Counted from the stretch's first letter, positions 24,399 to 32,860 are shown. The stretch: 64,000 nt of DNA from Butyrivibrio sp. Su6 (GCF_900108105.1 NZ_FNUR01000002.1:124001-188000); one strand, 5' to 3'. Numbers and translations are program-made. Notes: generated from the sequence alone by a model not told the origin.

Positions 24399-24941
24399 AT
24401 GAGCAAAGTGTTAGTGATTTCTACAAGCCTTCGTGCAAAGAGTAATTCCGACATACTTACGGAAAAGCTTATAGAGGGAGCAAAAGCTTCAGGTCATGAT
24501 GTGGAACATATAAGCCTGAAAGGGAAAAATATCGGTTTTTGCATAGGCTGTCTTGCCTGTCAGAATACCCAGAAATGTGTCATTAAGGATGATGCTGCTG
24601 AGATTGCAGAAAAAGTAAAGAACTCAGACACGTTGGTATTTGCAACTCCGATTTATTATTACGAGATGAGCGGTCAGATGAAAACTCTTTTGGACAGGCT
24701 CAATCCGTTGTACCCTTCAGACTATAAGTTTAGGAATGTATATATGCTCTCTGTTGCGGCTGAGGATGAAGAGTTTGTGCCTAAAAAAGCTGAAAGTGGA
24801 CTTCAGGGATGGGTTGACTGCTTTGAAAAGGCTCAGTTTTCAGGCTCCTTATTCTGCGGAGGCATAGGCGATATGGGTGAGGCTTCAGGTAAAGCCGAGG
24901 AATTAAGTGAAGCTTATGATTTTGGAAAGGCTTTAAAATAA
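24399..24941 (+). CDS. NADPH-dependent FMN reductase / flavodoxin-family protein
   Basis: 180 aa. The N-terminal flavin-phosphate loop is STSLRAKSNSD. A CIGCLACQ motif and a C at QKCVIKDD follow, as in iron-sulfur flavoprotein-like reductases. TPIYYYEMSGQMKTLLDR is the second flavin-binding segment. It should bind FMN and reduce small organic or quinone substrates. Fits the LysR redox operon with the hydrolase and the cyclophilin-like lipoprotein. Confidence 0.88.
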   Translation: MSKVLVISTSLRAKSNSDILTEKLIEGAKASGHDVEHISLKGKNIGFCIGCLACQNTQKCVIKDDAAEIAEKVKNSDTLVFATPIYYYEMSGQMKTLLDRLNPLYPSDYKFRNVYMLSVAAEDEEFVPKKAESGLQGWVDCFEKAQFSGSLFCGGIGDMGEASGKAEELSEAYDFGKALK

Positions 24942-24953
24942 AGGGAATTTTCT

Positions 24954-25559
24954 ATGAAAAAGAGATTGATTAAGATGGCACTCAGTGTGCTCATGATGAT
25001 TTGTGTTAGTGCCTGTTCAGGTAATGCGGAAACAGTTGATGAAAATCATGGTTCGAGTGCAATCATTTCTGAATCTGAAGACATTGAAGCAGAGAGTACA
25101 GAAGAAACTATTTTATCAGAAGACTCAGAAACATACCGCACAGAAGAAGTTGATAATCAGGCTGCTGAGAATAATGCTTCTTTTGATGAAACAGACATTG
25201 GAGAAACCACTATGATAATGAAAATCGGTGATACAAAAGTAAATGTGGATTGGGAAGACAACCAGGCTGTAGCAGCACTACGGGATATGGCCAGAGAAGG
25301 AGATGTTACAATCCAGATGTCAATGTATGGAGGTTTTGAGCAGGTAGGATCTATAGGTCAGAGTCTTCCAAGAAATGACAAACAGACGACAACATCATCA
25401 GGGGATATAGTTCTTTATTCAGGGAATCAAATGGTTGTGTTCTATGGTTCTAATAGCTGGTCATATACACGGTTAGGTCACATATCTGATAAGGATGAGG
25501 CTGGCATGACTGAGTTGCTTTCAAATGGCGATGTTACAATAACTATTAGCATGGAATAG
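24954..25559 (+). CDS. Cyclophilin-like domain lipoprotein
   Basis: 201 aa. Signal peptide with lipobox VSACSG (Cys about 21), an acidic Ser/Glu/Thr linker (about 25-85), then a cyclophilin-like domain: IGDTKVNVDWEDNQAVAALR, GGFEQVGSIGQSLPRND, YSGNQMVVFYGSNSWSYTRL. This fold often travels with flavodoxin and hydrolase genes in Firmicutes. It would sit on the outer face of the membrane. A C-terminal fragment of a relative is at 29956-30024. Confidence 0.85.
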   Translation: MKKRLIKMALSVLMMICVSACSGNAETVDENHGSSAIISESEDIEAESTEETILSEDSETYRTEEVDNQAAENNASFDETDIGETTMIMKIGDTKVNVDWEDNQAVAALRDMAREGDVTIQMSMYGGFEQVGSIGQSLPRNDKQTTTSSGDIVLYSGNQMVVFYGSNSWSYTRLGHISDKDEAGMTELLSNGDVTITISME

Positions 25560-25663
25560 AGCTTACAAGAGATCTTAAAGATATAACTTTTTATGATGTG
25601 TATCAGGCAATTGAGCCTTTGGAGGATGGAGATTTCTTAAATGTCTGCAAAATGTCCGCATAA
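25559..25663 (+). pseudogene. Rrf2-family regulator remnant
   Basis: A frame without start reads ELTRDLKDITFYDVYQAIEP and ends CKMSA. The DITxxDVYxAIEP stretch is typical of the Rrf2 wing/dimerisation region. Only this piece survives between the lipoprotein and the ECF gene. Confidence 0.6.
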
Positions 25664-25767
25664 TGTACTAAGGAGGATTTTATAACCCCCCATGGGGCTT
25701 GTGGATGCTTTTTGGTGTTGTTATCATAATAGAAGTTTTGAAAAAAGAAACCAGGGGGTTAAGAAAA

Positions 25768-26319
25768 ATGAAACAACAAAACTTAGTAAAAAATATGGTA
25801 ACAACTGCAATGTGTATTGCATTGTGTGTGGTGCTGCCGATGGCATTTCACATGATTCCGAATGCCGGATCGGTGATCAGCCCTATGCATATTCCGGTAC
25901 TTATCTGCGGATTGGTATGCGGATGGCAGTATGGTCTTGTTTGCGGACTTGTCGGACCACTTCTTTCATCGATTCTTACAGGAATGCCGCCAATGGCTAT
26001 TTTACCTGCAATGATGGTTGAACTGGCTGTTTATGGCATCTGTACTGGTCTTATGATAAAACTTGTCAACACAGGAAAGCTTTATGCGGATCTTTATATA
26101 AGCCTAGTTGTAGCCATGCTAGCAGGCAGGGTTATCGGTGGTTTGTCCCGAGCTCTCATCTTTGCAAGAGGTGAGTATTCCATAAAGGTATGGGCTACAA
26201 GCTACTTTGTGACAAGCCTTCCTGGAATTATTATTCAGCTTATATTCATACCTGCAATAGTATTTGCTCTGTATAAAGCAGGATTAGTAACAAATAGTAC
26301 AGTAAAAAAGGCTGCATAA
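25768..26319 (+). CDS. ECF transporter S component (substrate-binding membrane subunit)
   Basis: 183 aa from ATG 25768 with GGGGGTTA upstream. About five or six TM helices, starting KNMVTTAMCIALCVVLPMAF. The segment SPMHIPVLICGLVCGWQYGL is typical of ECF S components (PF12822-like). No EcfA/T genes are nearby, so it would use a shared energising module elsewhere. Substrate unknown. A methyltransferase gene starts three bases after its stop. Confidence 0.85.
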   Translation: MKQQNLVKNMVTTAMCIALCVVLPMAFHMIPNAGSVISPMHIPVLICGLVCGWQYGLVCGLVGPLLSSILTGMPPMAILPAMMVELAVYGICTGLMIKLVNTGKLYADLYISLVVAMLAGRVIGGLSRALIFARGEYSIKVWATSYFVTSLPGIIIQLIFIPAIVFALYKAGLVTNSTVKKAA

Positions 26320-26322
26320 CAT

Positions 26323-26919
26323 ATGGATATTGTCAGTAAAGAACAGGTAATTGAATTTTTTGACGGACTGGCTGAAAAATGGGATGACTTTGCAAACAAT
26401 GATGAATCTGTTACGCGTGATATCATCGGGAATCTGGGGCAGCTTGAAGGGAAAAGGGTGCTGGATATTGCCTGTGGAACAGGCTTCATGATTCCGTATT
26501 ATCTGGAAGCAGGCGCAAAAAAAGTGACCGGAGTAGACATTTCAGCTCAAATGCTGGAAAAGGCCAGGCAAAAGTTCAGAAATCATTCCGAGGTTGATTT
26601 TATTAACGGAGATGCGGAGCAGTTTGAGTTTGACGAAAAATATGACGTATGCGTTATATATAATGCATTTCCTCATTTTTCGTCGCCGGAAACACTTATG
26701 CACAATCTGTCAACGGCTCTGGTAGATAAGGGGAGTATATGCATAGCTCATGGAGCCAGCAGAGAGGTTATAGATGGCTGCCACGCAGATGGAGCATGTC
26801 ACGTGTCACGGGGGCTTCCTTCAGATCAGGAATTTCTCGAGCTGCTTGAGAAAGAATTTGTCATTAAGACATTCATCTCAGATGAAAGAATGATAGAACT
26901 GATTGGGATAAAAAAGTGA
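26323..26919 (+). CDS. Class I SAM-dependent methyltransferase
   Basis: 198 aa. Motif I is VLDIACGTGFMIPYYLEAGA (about 46-66), motif II VTGVDISAQMLEKAR, and the acidic loop before NAFPHF. Translationally coupled to the ECF gene. The substrate could be a metabolite related to the vitamin imported by the ECF S component; this is inference. Confidence 0.9.
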   Translation: MDIVSKEQVIEFFDGLAEKWDDFANNDESVTRDIIGNLGQLEGKRVLDIACGTGFMIPYYLEAGAKKVTGVDISAQMLEKARQKFRNHSEVDFINGDAEQFEFDEKYDVCVIYNAFPHFSSPETLMHNLSTALVDKGSICIAHGASREVIDGCHADGACHVSRGLPSDQEFLELLEKEFVIKTFISDERMIELIGIKK

Positions 26920-26943
26920 CCTTACGCTAATCGAAAAAACGTC

Positions 26944-26976
26944 CCCAAATGGCACCCAAATGACACCCAAGTGGCA
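26944..26976. repeat. Three tandem 11-bp direct repeats
   Basis: CCCAAATGGCA, CCCAAATGACA and CCCAAGTGGCA follow each other without gaps. They lie after the methyltransferase gene and before a terminator. They could be a protein-binding iteron cluster, but nothing else supports that. Confidence 0.55.
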
Positions 26977-27028
26977 CGAAATAATCAATTATAGAACTTC
27001 TTGCTAAATGGAAAAAAGAACAGATGAT

Positions 27029-27060
27029 AAAAGGCAGACTGATTCCAGGTCTGCCTTTTT
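27029..27060 (+). terminator. Intrinsic terminator
   Basis: AAGGCAGAC (27031-27039) pairs with GTCTGCCTT, then TTTTT. Ends the ECF/methyltransferase unit. Confidence 0.88.
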
Positions 27061-27097
27061 ATTTCGCAAATTTTAAAATTGATTAAAATTGCGAAAT
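27061..27097 (+). promoter_or_regulatory. Dyad upstream of the first DUF4143 ATPase
   Basis: ATTTCGCAA (27061-27069) and TTGCGAAAT (27089-27097) form a perfect 9-bp inverted repeat with an A/T-rich, also dyadic centre. A related pair, TTCGCAAA/TTTGCGAA (28315-28347), flanks the gene's 3' end. Candidate autoregulatory sites. Confidence 0.6.
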
Positions 27098-27130
27098 GAA
27101 ATACAATTAAATAAAGGCGGTGAAATTACG

Positions 27131-28327
27131 ATGAAACTTATAAAAAGAGACTATTATCTAAATAAACTTTTATCGGTAAAGGATGTTCCGGACATAAAAG
27201 TAATAACCGGGGTAAGAAGAAGCGGTAAATCTAAATTGATGGATGCCTTCATAGATCTGATATCCGGTGATGATAAGGCTAATATCGTCCGGATCAAGCT
27301 GAACTTAAAGAAGTTCGAGAAATTGTTGGATGCGGACAAGCTTTATGACTACATAGAGCAACAGTATGTTGAAGATAAATCAAATTATCTTTTTATTGAC
27401 GAAATACAGCTGTGTGAAGGCTTTGAAAGCGTGATCAATAGCATTTATGAAGAAGAAATCTATGATATTTACCTTACCGGGTCAAATGCATTCCTTTTAT
27501 CAAGTGATTTGGCTACGTTGTTTGGTGGAAGAGTTTATGAGATAAGCTTATATCCATTTTCATTTAAAGAGTATCTTATGTATTATCCATCAAATGATAT
27601 AGATGAAGCCTTTGATTCTTATGTAAAGAAAGGTGGAATGGCTGGTTCATATCTTTATAAAACGGAGGAAGATGCCAGACAATATGTTAATGGTATCTAT
27701 AGGACCACTATTACAAAGGATATCGTTAGAAAATTCAAGATAGAAAACGAAGATCTTTTGATAATGATTGGGAACTACCTTATGGATAACGTTGGTAACC
27801 AGACTTCGATAAGAAATGTGGCATCCAAACTAACATCTGGAACCTACAAAACTAATGACAAGACAGTAGGCGCATATATAAATTACTTCTGCCGATCATT
27901 CCTTTTTTATCCAATCCAGCGTTATGACATAAAGGGGAAAAGATATTTAGAATCAGATAAGAAGTACTACCTGTCCGATTTGGCTTTCCGCTTTTCTGAG
28001 ATAGGAACAAAAAATGCGGATTATGGACATCTCTACGAAAACATAGTGGCAATAGAACTTCTCAGACGCGGATACGAAGTATACGTGGGAAAATTATATG
28101 AAAAAGAAGTGGATTTTGTCGCAATCAAAGAAGGCGAAAAGGTCTACATTCAGGTATCTGATGATATATCCAGAGAGGATACTTTTAAGCGAGAAGTTTC
28201 ATCGCTTTTAGGGATTAAGGATGCTTATCCGAAGGTGCTGATAGCCAGGACAAAACATGATGAAAGCCAGCATGAAGGAATAAGGATTGTCGATATCGCC
28301 AGGTGGCTTTCTGATTCGCAAAAATAA
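27131..28327 (+). CDS. AAA_14/DUF4143 ATPase, copy 1
   Basis: 399 aa from ATG 27131 after AAAGGCGGTG. Walker A is GVRRSGKSK (about 25-33), Walker B FIDEIQLCEGF, and sensor TGSNAFLLSSDLATLFGGR. The C-terminal DUF4143 part (about 290-390) ends with a restriction-fold-like stretch: NIVAIELLRRGYEVYVGK, EVDFVAIKEG, YIQVSDD. These ATPases are widespread, poorly understood, single-gene units. A diverged paralogue is at 53546-54799. Flanking dyads suggest self-regulation. Confidence 0.88.
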   Translation: MKLIKRDYYLNKLLSVKDVPDIKVITGVRRSGKSKLMDAFIDLISGDDKANIVRIKLNLKKFEKLLDADKLYDYIEQQYVEDKSNYLFIDEIQLCEGFESVINSIYEEEIYDIYLTGSNAFLLSSDLATLFGGRVYEISLYPFSFKEYLMYYPSNDIDEAFDSYVKKGGMAGSYLYKTEEDARQYVNGIYRTTITKDIVRKFKIENEDLLIMIGNYLMDNVGNQTSIRNVASKLTSGTYKTNDKTVGAYINYFCRSFLFYPIQRYDIKGKRYLESDKKYYLSDLAFRFSEIGTKNADYGHLYENIVAIELLRRGYEVYVGKLYEKEVDFVAIKEGEKVYIQVSDDISREDTFKREVSSLLGIKDAYPKVLIARTKHDESQHEGIRIVDIARWLSDSQK

Positions 28328-28422
28328 TAAAAGTTCAAATTTGCGAAATAAACAAAAATGCTCTTCGTCATTTATGCCGGAATTTAAACGAGAACGACAA
28401 ATCGTAATTTTTTGAGGGAATA

Positions 28423-28869
28423 ATGGATTTTTTTAATACAGATTTTTTAAATAATAATTTTATTAAGCTTGAGCTTGAAAAGTTTACAGAGGCTGATGCC
28501 GTTAAAAAATGGGTGCCTGCCTACCATTTCTTCATTTGTGACGCACACGATAATCGAATGGGTAAATGTTGTTTGAGAATTGGCGACAATGAGAACTCTT
28601 ATTTCGGTGGTCATATTGGTTATGAAATAGATGAACCATACAGGGGGCATCACTACGCAGCCCAAGCTTGTGAGTTATTATTCTCATTGGCTAAAAAGCA
28701 TGAAATGTCTCGTGTTCTCATAACATGCAATCCAGATAATATTGCGTCTAGAAAAACATGTGAGTATTTAAAGGGAAATCTTCTTGAAATTGCAAAGCTT
28801 CCTGAAGATAATGATATGCGTATATTAAAAGGCGAAACTGAAAAATGTATATTTGAGTTTAAGTTATAA
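28423..28869 (+). CDS. GNAT-family N-acetyltransferase
   Basis: 148 aa with GAGGGA before ATG. Core motifs: HIGYEIDEPYRGHHYAAQAC for acetyl-CoA binding and ITCNPDNIASRKTCEYL. The gene ends in a positive tail without other domains. Substrate unknown. The neighbours (CrcB, methyltransferase) do not suggest a pathway. Confidence 0.8.
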   Translation: MDFFNTDFLNNNFIKLELEKFTEADAVKKWVPAYHFFICDAHDNRMGKCCLRIGDNENSYFGGHIGYEIDEPYRGHHYAAQACELLFSLAKKHEMSRVLITCNPDNIASRKTCEYLKGNLLEIAKLPEDNDMRILKGETEKCIFEFKL

Positions 28870-28926
28870 ATTCAAGTTTGTTGATTGGATTATGTTCCAG
28901 TTATATATGACAATAGAGAGGCTGAT

Positions 28927-29295
28927 ATGAATTTTCTATTTGTAGCACTTGGTGGTGCCTTGGGTGCAGTAGCGCGATATGCAATAAGTCTGCTTCCTGT
29001 TAAGACTTATTTTCCGATATTAACTCTGATTACAAATATCATCGGTGCCATACTAATTGGATTCGTTGTTGGAATTACCAGTAATCGAGAAAGTGTATCT
29101 GATAATACCATTCTTTTCTGGAAGACAGGGGTGTGCGGAGGTTTTACCACATTCTCTACATTTTCCCTTGAAGCTTTTAATTTGTTTGAGAAGAAACAAT
29201 ATATGAATGGCGGATTATATGTGGCACTAAGTTGTTGTTGCTGCATATTTGGAATTCTATGTGGAAAGAAACTTGCGACGATAATAAAACTTTGA
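28927..29295 (+). CDS. crcB: CrcB/Fluc fluoride ion channel
   Basis: 122 aa from ATG 28927 (AGAGG upstream). Four TM helices. Family signatures: ALGGALGAVARYAISLL, LITNIIGAILIGFVVG (with the pore Asn) and GVCGGFTTFSTFSLEAF. It functions as a dual-topology dimer exporting fluoride. No fluoride riboswitch was recognised in the short upstream gap. Confidence 0.92.
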   Translation: MNFLFVALGGALGAVARYAISLLPVKTYFPILTLITNIIGAILIGFVVGITSNRESVSDNTILFWKTGVCGGFTTFSTFSLEAFNLFEKKQYMNGGLYVALSCCCCIFGILCGKKLATIIKL

Positions 29296-29319
29296 ATTCC
29301 AGGATAATCGAGGAGAATT

Positions 29320-29952
29320 ATGAGTAATCCGTGGGAAGAAATCAGTTTGAATGATTATGAGAATCATATGAGCCTTGATTCTGTTAAACAACTCCAAATC
29401 ATGAATTCAATAATGAAGGAGCAGTTTGAAGATTATCCGGTTTCAACGGCTATGGTCCTTGGAGTCGCCGGTGGAAATGGCTTGGAGCATGTAGGCCGGG
29501 ATAAGTACCGGACTGTTTATGGAGTGGATATCAATGAAGATTATCTTCGAATAGTTTCGGAACGATATGCACATTTGTCTGATGTACTGAAATGCTTGAA
29601 GATAAATCTGATCAACGATGCTGATCAGCTTCCCGGAGCGCAGTTGCTGATAGCAAACCTTCTTATAGAGTATATTGGGTATGATGCATTTCAGAGAGTG
29701 GTTTGTAAAGTGAATCCTGAATATGTTTCTTGTTTGATTCAGATCAATGTGGATGATAAGCAGTGGGTATCAGACTCTCCCTATTTGCATGCGTTTGACG
29801 GACTGGATGAGGTACATCATCAGATGGACGAGGATTCACTTTTAACAAAAATGCAGGAGATAGGATATAAGGACATACTCCAGGCAAGGATCCCACTTCC
29901 TAATGGAAAGGCATTTATCAGAATGGATTTTCAAAATGGAAAAATGGGATAG
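29320..29952 (+). CDS. Class I SAM-dependent methyltransferase-like protein
   Basis: 210 aa. Motif I region AMVLGVAGGNGLEHVGRDKY and the acidic end of strand two in VYGVDINEDYLRIVSERYAH support a SAM fold. The post-motif region (LLIANLLIEYIGYDAF) is typical. Substrate unknown. GAGGAGA precedes ATG. Confidence 0.75.
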   Translation: MSNPWEEISLNDYENHMSLDSVKQLQIMNSIMKEQFEDYPVSTAMVLGVAGGNGLEHVGRDKYRTVYGVDINEDYLRIVSERYAHLSDVLKCLKINLINDADQLPGAQLLIANLLIEYIGYDAFQRVVCKVNPEYVSCLIQINVDDKQWVSDSPYLHAFDGLDEVHHQMDEDSLLTKMQEIGYKDILQARIPLPNGKAFIRMDFQNGKMG

Positions 29953-29955
29953 AAC

Positions 29956-30024
29956 GATAAAACGGAAGATGAGCTGACAGAGTTATTAAGTAATGCTGAT
30001 GTGACATTGAAGTTAGCTCAATAG
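29956..30024 (+). pseudogene. Cyclophilin-like domain remnant
   Basis: An in-frame piece DKTEDELTELLSNADVTLKL ends at TAG. It matches the end of the 24954-25559 product (DEAGMTELLSNGDVTITI). The rest of the gene is gone. Confidence 0.7.
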
Positions 30025-30077
30025 GAAGAAATAGCTTGGGTTGTTCAGATGATGAATTATATATGAAGAGAGAAAAA

Positions 30078-31040
30078 ATGAAAAAAATATCTAGAATTAC
30101 TGGGAAGATTTTATTACTACTATTTATAGTGTTGTTTTTTCTTATTGGTGGAATTTTTATCTATAACAAGATTATGCTTGCATCTGAAGAGGCGCTAATA
30201 GAGAAACCCATTGGGCAATATGTCGAGGTGGATGATCATAAGATGAATATATACACCGAAGGCGAAGGAAAACATACACTTCTTTTCCTTTCAGGGTCTG
30301 GCACAGCTGCACCGGTTCTTGATTTTAAAAGTTTGTATTCTCTTTTGAGTAGCGATTATAAAATAGTTGTTATTGAAAAATTTGGATATGGATTTAGTGA
30401 TGTGGTCGATAGTGAGAGATCCTTTGAAACTATTCTTAGACAAGATAGGGAAGCACTCACCAAGGCAGGAATAGAAGGCCCGTATATTCTATGTCCGCAT
30501 TCTATGTCAGGAATTGAAGCAATAATGTGGGCTCAAAATTACCCAGATGAAGTGGAGGCTATTGTTGGTCTTGATATGGCGCTTCCGAGAGCCTACGATA
30601 ATTGGGACTGGGACAGCACAATTAAAAAGGAAAGGCTTGCAGTTTTTGCTCGTGAACTAGGGATAGTTAGGTTATTTTATTCTGATAGTCAGCTTCCAGA
30701 AAAACTTACAGACAAAGAAAAGAAGATTTATAGGGCGCTTGCTGCAAGTAAAGCAGTAAATACTTGTATCATAAATGAGGGTTTGGCAATTTCGGATGCA
30801 GTAACAGAAATTGATAGAAATCCTAAGCCTGATATACCAATGCTTATGTTTGTATCAGATGGACATGAAACAGGTGTTGAAAATTGGATAGATATTCAAA
30901 GTGATTATATTTCAGATCTTGCAAATGCAGAAGTTATAGAACTGGATTGTGGTCATTATGTACATAATTTTAGGCAAGATAAAATAGCTGAGAAACTTGT
31001 AGAATTTATTGAATTGTTGTATGGAATTATTACGCATTAA
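30078..31040 (+). CDS. Membrane-anchored alpha/beta hydrolase
   Basis: 320 aa from ATG 30078 with GAGAG upstream; upstream ATGs lack SDs. An N-terminal signal anchor (ILLLLFIVLFFLIGGIFI) is followed by an extracytoplasmic alpha/beta hydrolase. Oxyanion region LFLSGSGTAAP, then EKFGYGFSD, nucleophile Ser in PHSMSGIEA, Asp in MFVSDGHE and His in LDCGHYVHN. Could be an esterase or peptidase-like enzyme; substrate unknown. Confidence 0.85.
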   Translation: MKKISRITGKILLLLFIVLFFLIGGIFIYNKIMLASEEALIEKPIGQYVEVDDHKMNIYTEGEGKHTLLFLSGSGTAAPVLDFKSLYSLLSSDYKIVVIEKFGYGFSDVVDSERSFETILRQDREALTKAGIEGPYILCPHSMSGIEAIMWAQNYPDEVEAIVGLDMALPRAYDNWDWDSTIKKERLAVFARELGIVRLFYSDSQLPEKLTDKEKKIYRALAASKAVNTCIINEGLAISDAVTEIDRNPKPDIPMLMFVSDGHETGVENWIDIQSDYISDLANAEVIELDCGHYVHNFRQDKIAEKLVEFIELLYGIITH

Positions 31041-31063
31041 TGCCGGAAGAAGATCACTATCCA

Positions 31064-31216
31064 ATGACGTATGCTATGTGGGCAGGCATGGGAATCGTGG
31101 GGACTACTCTGCTTGGGATTTTTCTTTTTCATGAAAAACTGTCAGTTCCACAGGCCATATGTGTTATTCTTATTGTAGTTGGAATTGCTGGATTAAAGAT
31201 ATTAGCAGAGAATTGA
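31064..31216 (+). pseudogene. Small multidrug resistance (SMR/EmrE-like) transporter remnant
   Basis: Fifty codons encode the last two helices of an SMR protein (AMWAGMGIVGTTLLGIFLFH, then VILIVVGIAGLKI). Full-length SMR proteins are about 105 aa with four helices and an essential Glu in helix one. The N-terminal half is missing, so it is not functional alone. Confidence 0.82.
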
Positions 31217-31223
31217 GGTTACT

Positions 31224-31700
31224 ATGTTTAGAAAGATGAGAAGATTTAAGCAACAGATTACAGATGAACAGTGCATTGAAGTATTGAAAAATGCAAAGCG
31301 CGGAGTACTATCCCTGATCGGTGAGGACGGTTATCCATATGGTTTACCAATTGACCAGTGGTACTGTGAAGAGGATGGGAAGATTTATTTTCATGGTGCT
31401 AAGGAAGGTCACAAGATTGATGCAATCAAGGCCTGCGACAAAGCCAGTTTCTGTACATGGGATGAAGGCTACCGAAAGGATGGCGAGTGGGCTTTAAATA
31501 TCAACAGCGTAATTGTATTTGGCAGAATCAAGTTTGTAGAGGATGAGGATACTGCAATAAAGATATGCACCCATCTAACAAAGAAGTTCACAGATGATGA
31601 AGAGTTTTTACAAAAAGAACTGAAAAATGCACTGCCGAGAGTACAGTGCCTCGAACTCATTCCTGAACATATGACAGGGAAACTGGTTAATGAGTCTTAA
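31224..31700 (+). CDS. Pyridoxamine 5'-phosphate oxidase-family (NimA-like) protein
   Basis: 158 aa. Split-barrel flavin-binding family: VLKNAKRGVLSLIGEDGYPY, DGKIYFHGAKEGHKIDAIKA, ASFCTWDEGY and SVIVFGRIKFVED. Similar proteins reduce nitroimidazoles or bind FMN/F420-like cofactors. The SD is GAGG and the ATG overlaps the end of the SMR remnant region. Confidence 0.88.
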   Translation: MFRKMRRFKQQITDEQCIEVLKNAKRGVLSLIGEDGYPYGLPIDQWYCEEDGKIYFHGAKEGHKIDAIKACDKASFCTWDEGYRKDGEWALNINSVIVFGRIKFVEDEDTAIKICTHLTKKFTDDEEFLQKELKNALPRVQCLELIPEHMTGKLVNES

Positions 31701-31754
31701 TACAGACGTTGGGATTCCTGATATGGTTTCTTTAACAACGAATATGTCGGAATT

Positions 31755-31792
31755 GCCATGTAGTTGTTTAAAACGGCTATGTGGCTTTTTTA
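31755..31792 (+). terminator. Intrinsic terminator
   Basis: GCCATGTAG pairs with CTATGTGGC (two wobbles), followed by TTTTTT. It sits just before the MarR promoter. Confidence 0.7.
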
Positions 31793-31800
31793 TATTATAA

Positions 31801-31823
31801 ATTAGTTGACAAATACAACTAAT
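31801..31823 (+). promoter_or_regulatory. MarR-type operator overlapping a promoter
   Basis: ATTAGTTG (31801-31808) and CAACTAAT (31816-31823) form a perfect 8-7-8 palindrome. TTGACA lies inside the first half. The MarR gene starts 35 bases downstream, so this is its likely autoregulatory site. Confidence 0.85.
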
Positions 31824-31857
31824 GATTTTATCATTTAAATCCATAGGAGGGCATTCG

Positions 31858-32301
31858 ATGGATAAGGTAAAACTATTTCGAGAAAGTACCAGAGAATTAG
31901 AACGTAATCTTGAGAAGCTAAACAGTTCTGATTGCTGTCAATGTAACGTCAATACATCTCAATGCTTTCTGGTTGTTGAGATAGGCAGAAAACCCGGAAT
32001 ATGCGTAAAGGAACTTGCTGAACTTCTTAAGATGGATAAAAGTGCTGTAAGCAGATCTGTAGAAGAACTTGTTCAAAAAGGATATGTTTTGAGAGAACCT
32101 TCAAAAAGGGATCGCAGGTGCGTAGTGCTTAATCTGACTGATGAAGGAATGGCAAGATTCAATACAATAGAAAAAGATATGAATATGAAGTTTAAGAGAG
32201 TTTTTTCTATGATTCCAAAGGAAAAACAGAGTCAGGTTTTAGAGGCGTTAAATATCTATAATGATGCGATAAAAAAATCGGAGGTGAAATGCTGTGATTA
32301 G
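31858..32301 (+). CDS. MarR-family regulator with N-terminal Cys cluster
   Basis: 147 aa from ATG 31858 with AGGAGGG upstream. The wHTH is GICVKELAELLKMDKSAVSR, wing REPSKRDRRCVVLNLTDEG. Ahead of it is the cluster SDCCQCNVNTSQC, likely a thiol- or metalloid-responsive sensor. The C-terminus ends VKCCD. It overlaps an acetyltransferase gene of the ArsN/PAT type, so an arsenical or electrophile response is possible. Confidence 0.85.
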   Translation: MDKVKLFRESTRELERNLEKLNSSDCCQCNVNTSQCFLVVEIGRKPGICVKELAELLKMDKSAVSRSVEELVQKGYVLREPSKRDRRCVVLNLTDEGMARFNTIEKDMNMKFKRVFSMIPKEKQSQVLEALNIYNDAIKKSEVKCCD

Positions 32302-32770
32302 AGAAATGAGAGATGAAGACTGGGGGACAGTAGCAGAGATTTACAAGCAGGGATTAGAAGAGGGAACATCAACTTTTAATACAGAGTGTCCTAGTTTTAC
32401 TGAGTGGAATGAAGGCCACGTAAAGAATTGCAGGTTTGTTTTTGAGGAAGAAGGAAAGGTTGTAGGCTGGATAGCGCTAAGTCCTTCTTCAAGTAGGTGC
32501 GCATATAAAGGCTGCGTTGAAATGAGTGTATATGTTGATAGAAACTATAGAGGTCATGGGATAGGAACAGCTTTGGTAGATACGATTATCCGAGAGGCTG
32601 AGCAATGTGGATATTGGAGTATTTATTCCGCAATATTTTCAATTAATAAAGCAAGTATAGCCTTACACAAAAAATGTGGTTTCAGGGAAATTGGCTATAG
32701 GGAAAGAATAGCTAAAGATCGATTTGGAAAATGGCAGAACACAACTCTTATGGAGTACAGAGCTTCATGA
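32294..32770 (+). CDS. GNAT acetyltransferase (phosphinothricin/arsinothricin type)
   Basis: 158 aa from GTG 32294, overlapping marR by eight bases, with GGAGGTGA upstream. N-terminus REMRDEDWGTVAEIYKQGLE with the TFNTECPSFTEW segment is typical of PAT/ArsN enzymes that acetylate glutamate analogues. The CoA loop is NYRGHGIGTALVDTII and the end is HKKCGFREIGYRERIAKD. The specific substrate is inferred. Confidence 0.82.
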   Translation: MIREMRDEDWGTVAEIYKQGLEEGTSTFNTECPSFTEWNEGHVKNCRFVFEEEGKVVGWIALSPSSSRCAYKGCVEMSVYVDRNYRGHGIGTALVDTIIREAEQCGYWSIYSAIFSINKASIALHKKCGFREIGYRERIAKDRFGKWQNTTLMEYRAS

Positions 32771-32805
32771 TACTCTGGCAGAGAAAACTGTCAGATGAAT
32801 GAAGG

Positions 32806-32847
32806 AGCCAGCAGATGTACTGAAGAGTACAGTGCTGGCGCTTTTTT
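32806..32847 (+). terminator. Intrinsic terminator
   Basis: GCCAGCA (32807-32813) pairs with TGCTGGC with an inner GTACT/AGTAC stem, then TTTTTT. Confidence 0.88.
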
Positions 32848-32860
32848 GTGCACTATTTAA

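Noticed and set aside
27131..28327. Transposase or IS element because of flanking inverted repeats
   Set aside because: The protein is an AAA_14/DUF4143 ATPase without transposase motifs; the dyads are better explained as operators.
28885..29320. Fluoride riboswitch before crcB
   Set aside because: The gap is short and I could not find the conserved pseudoknot core.
31064..31216. Functional small membrane protein
   Set aside because: It aligns with the C-terminal half of SMR transporters and lacks helix one with its essential Glu.
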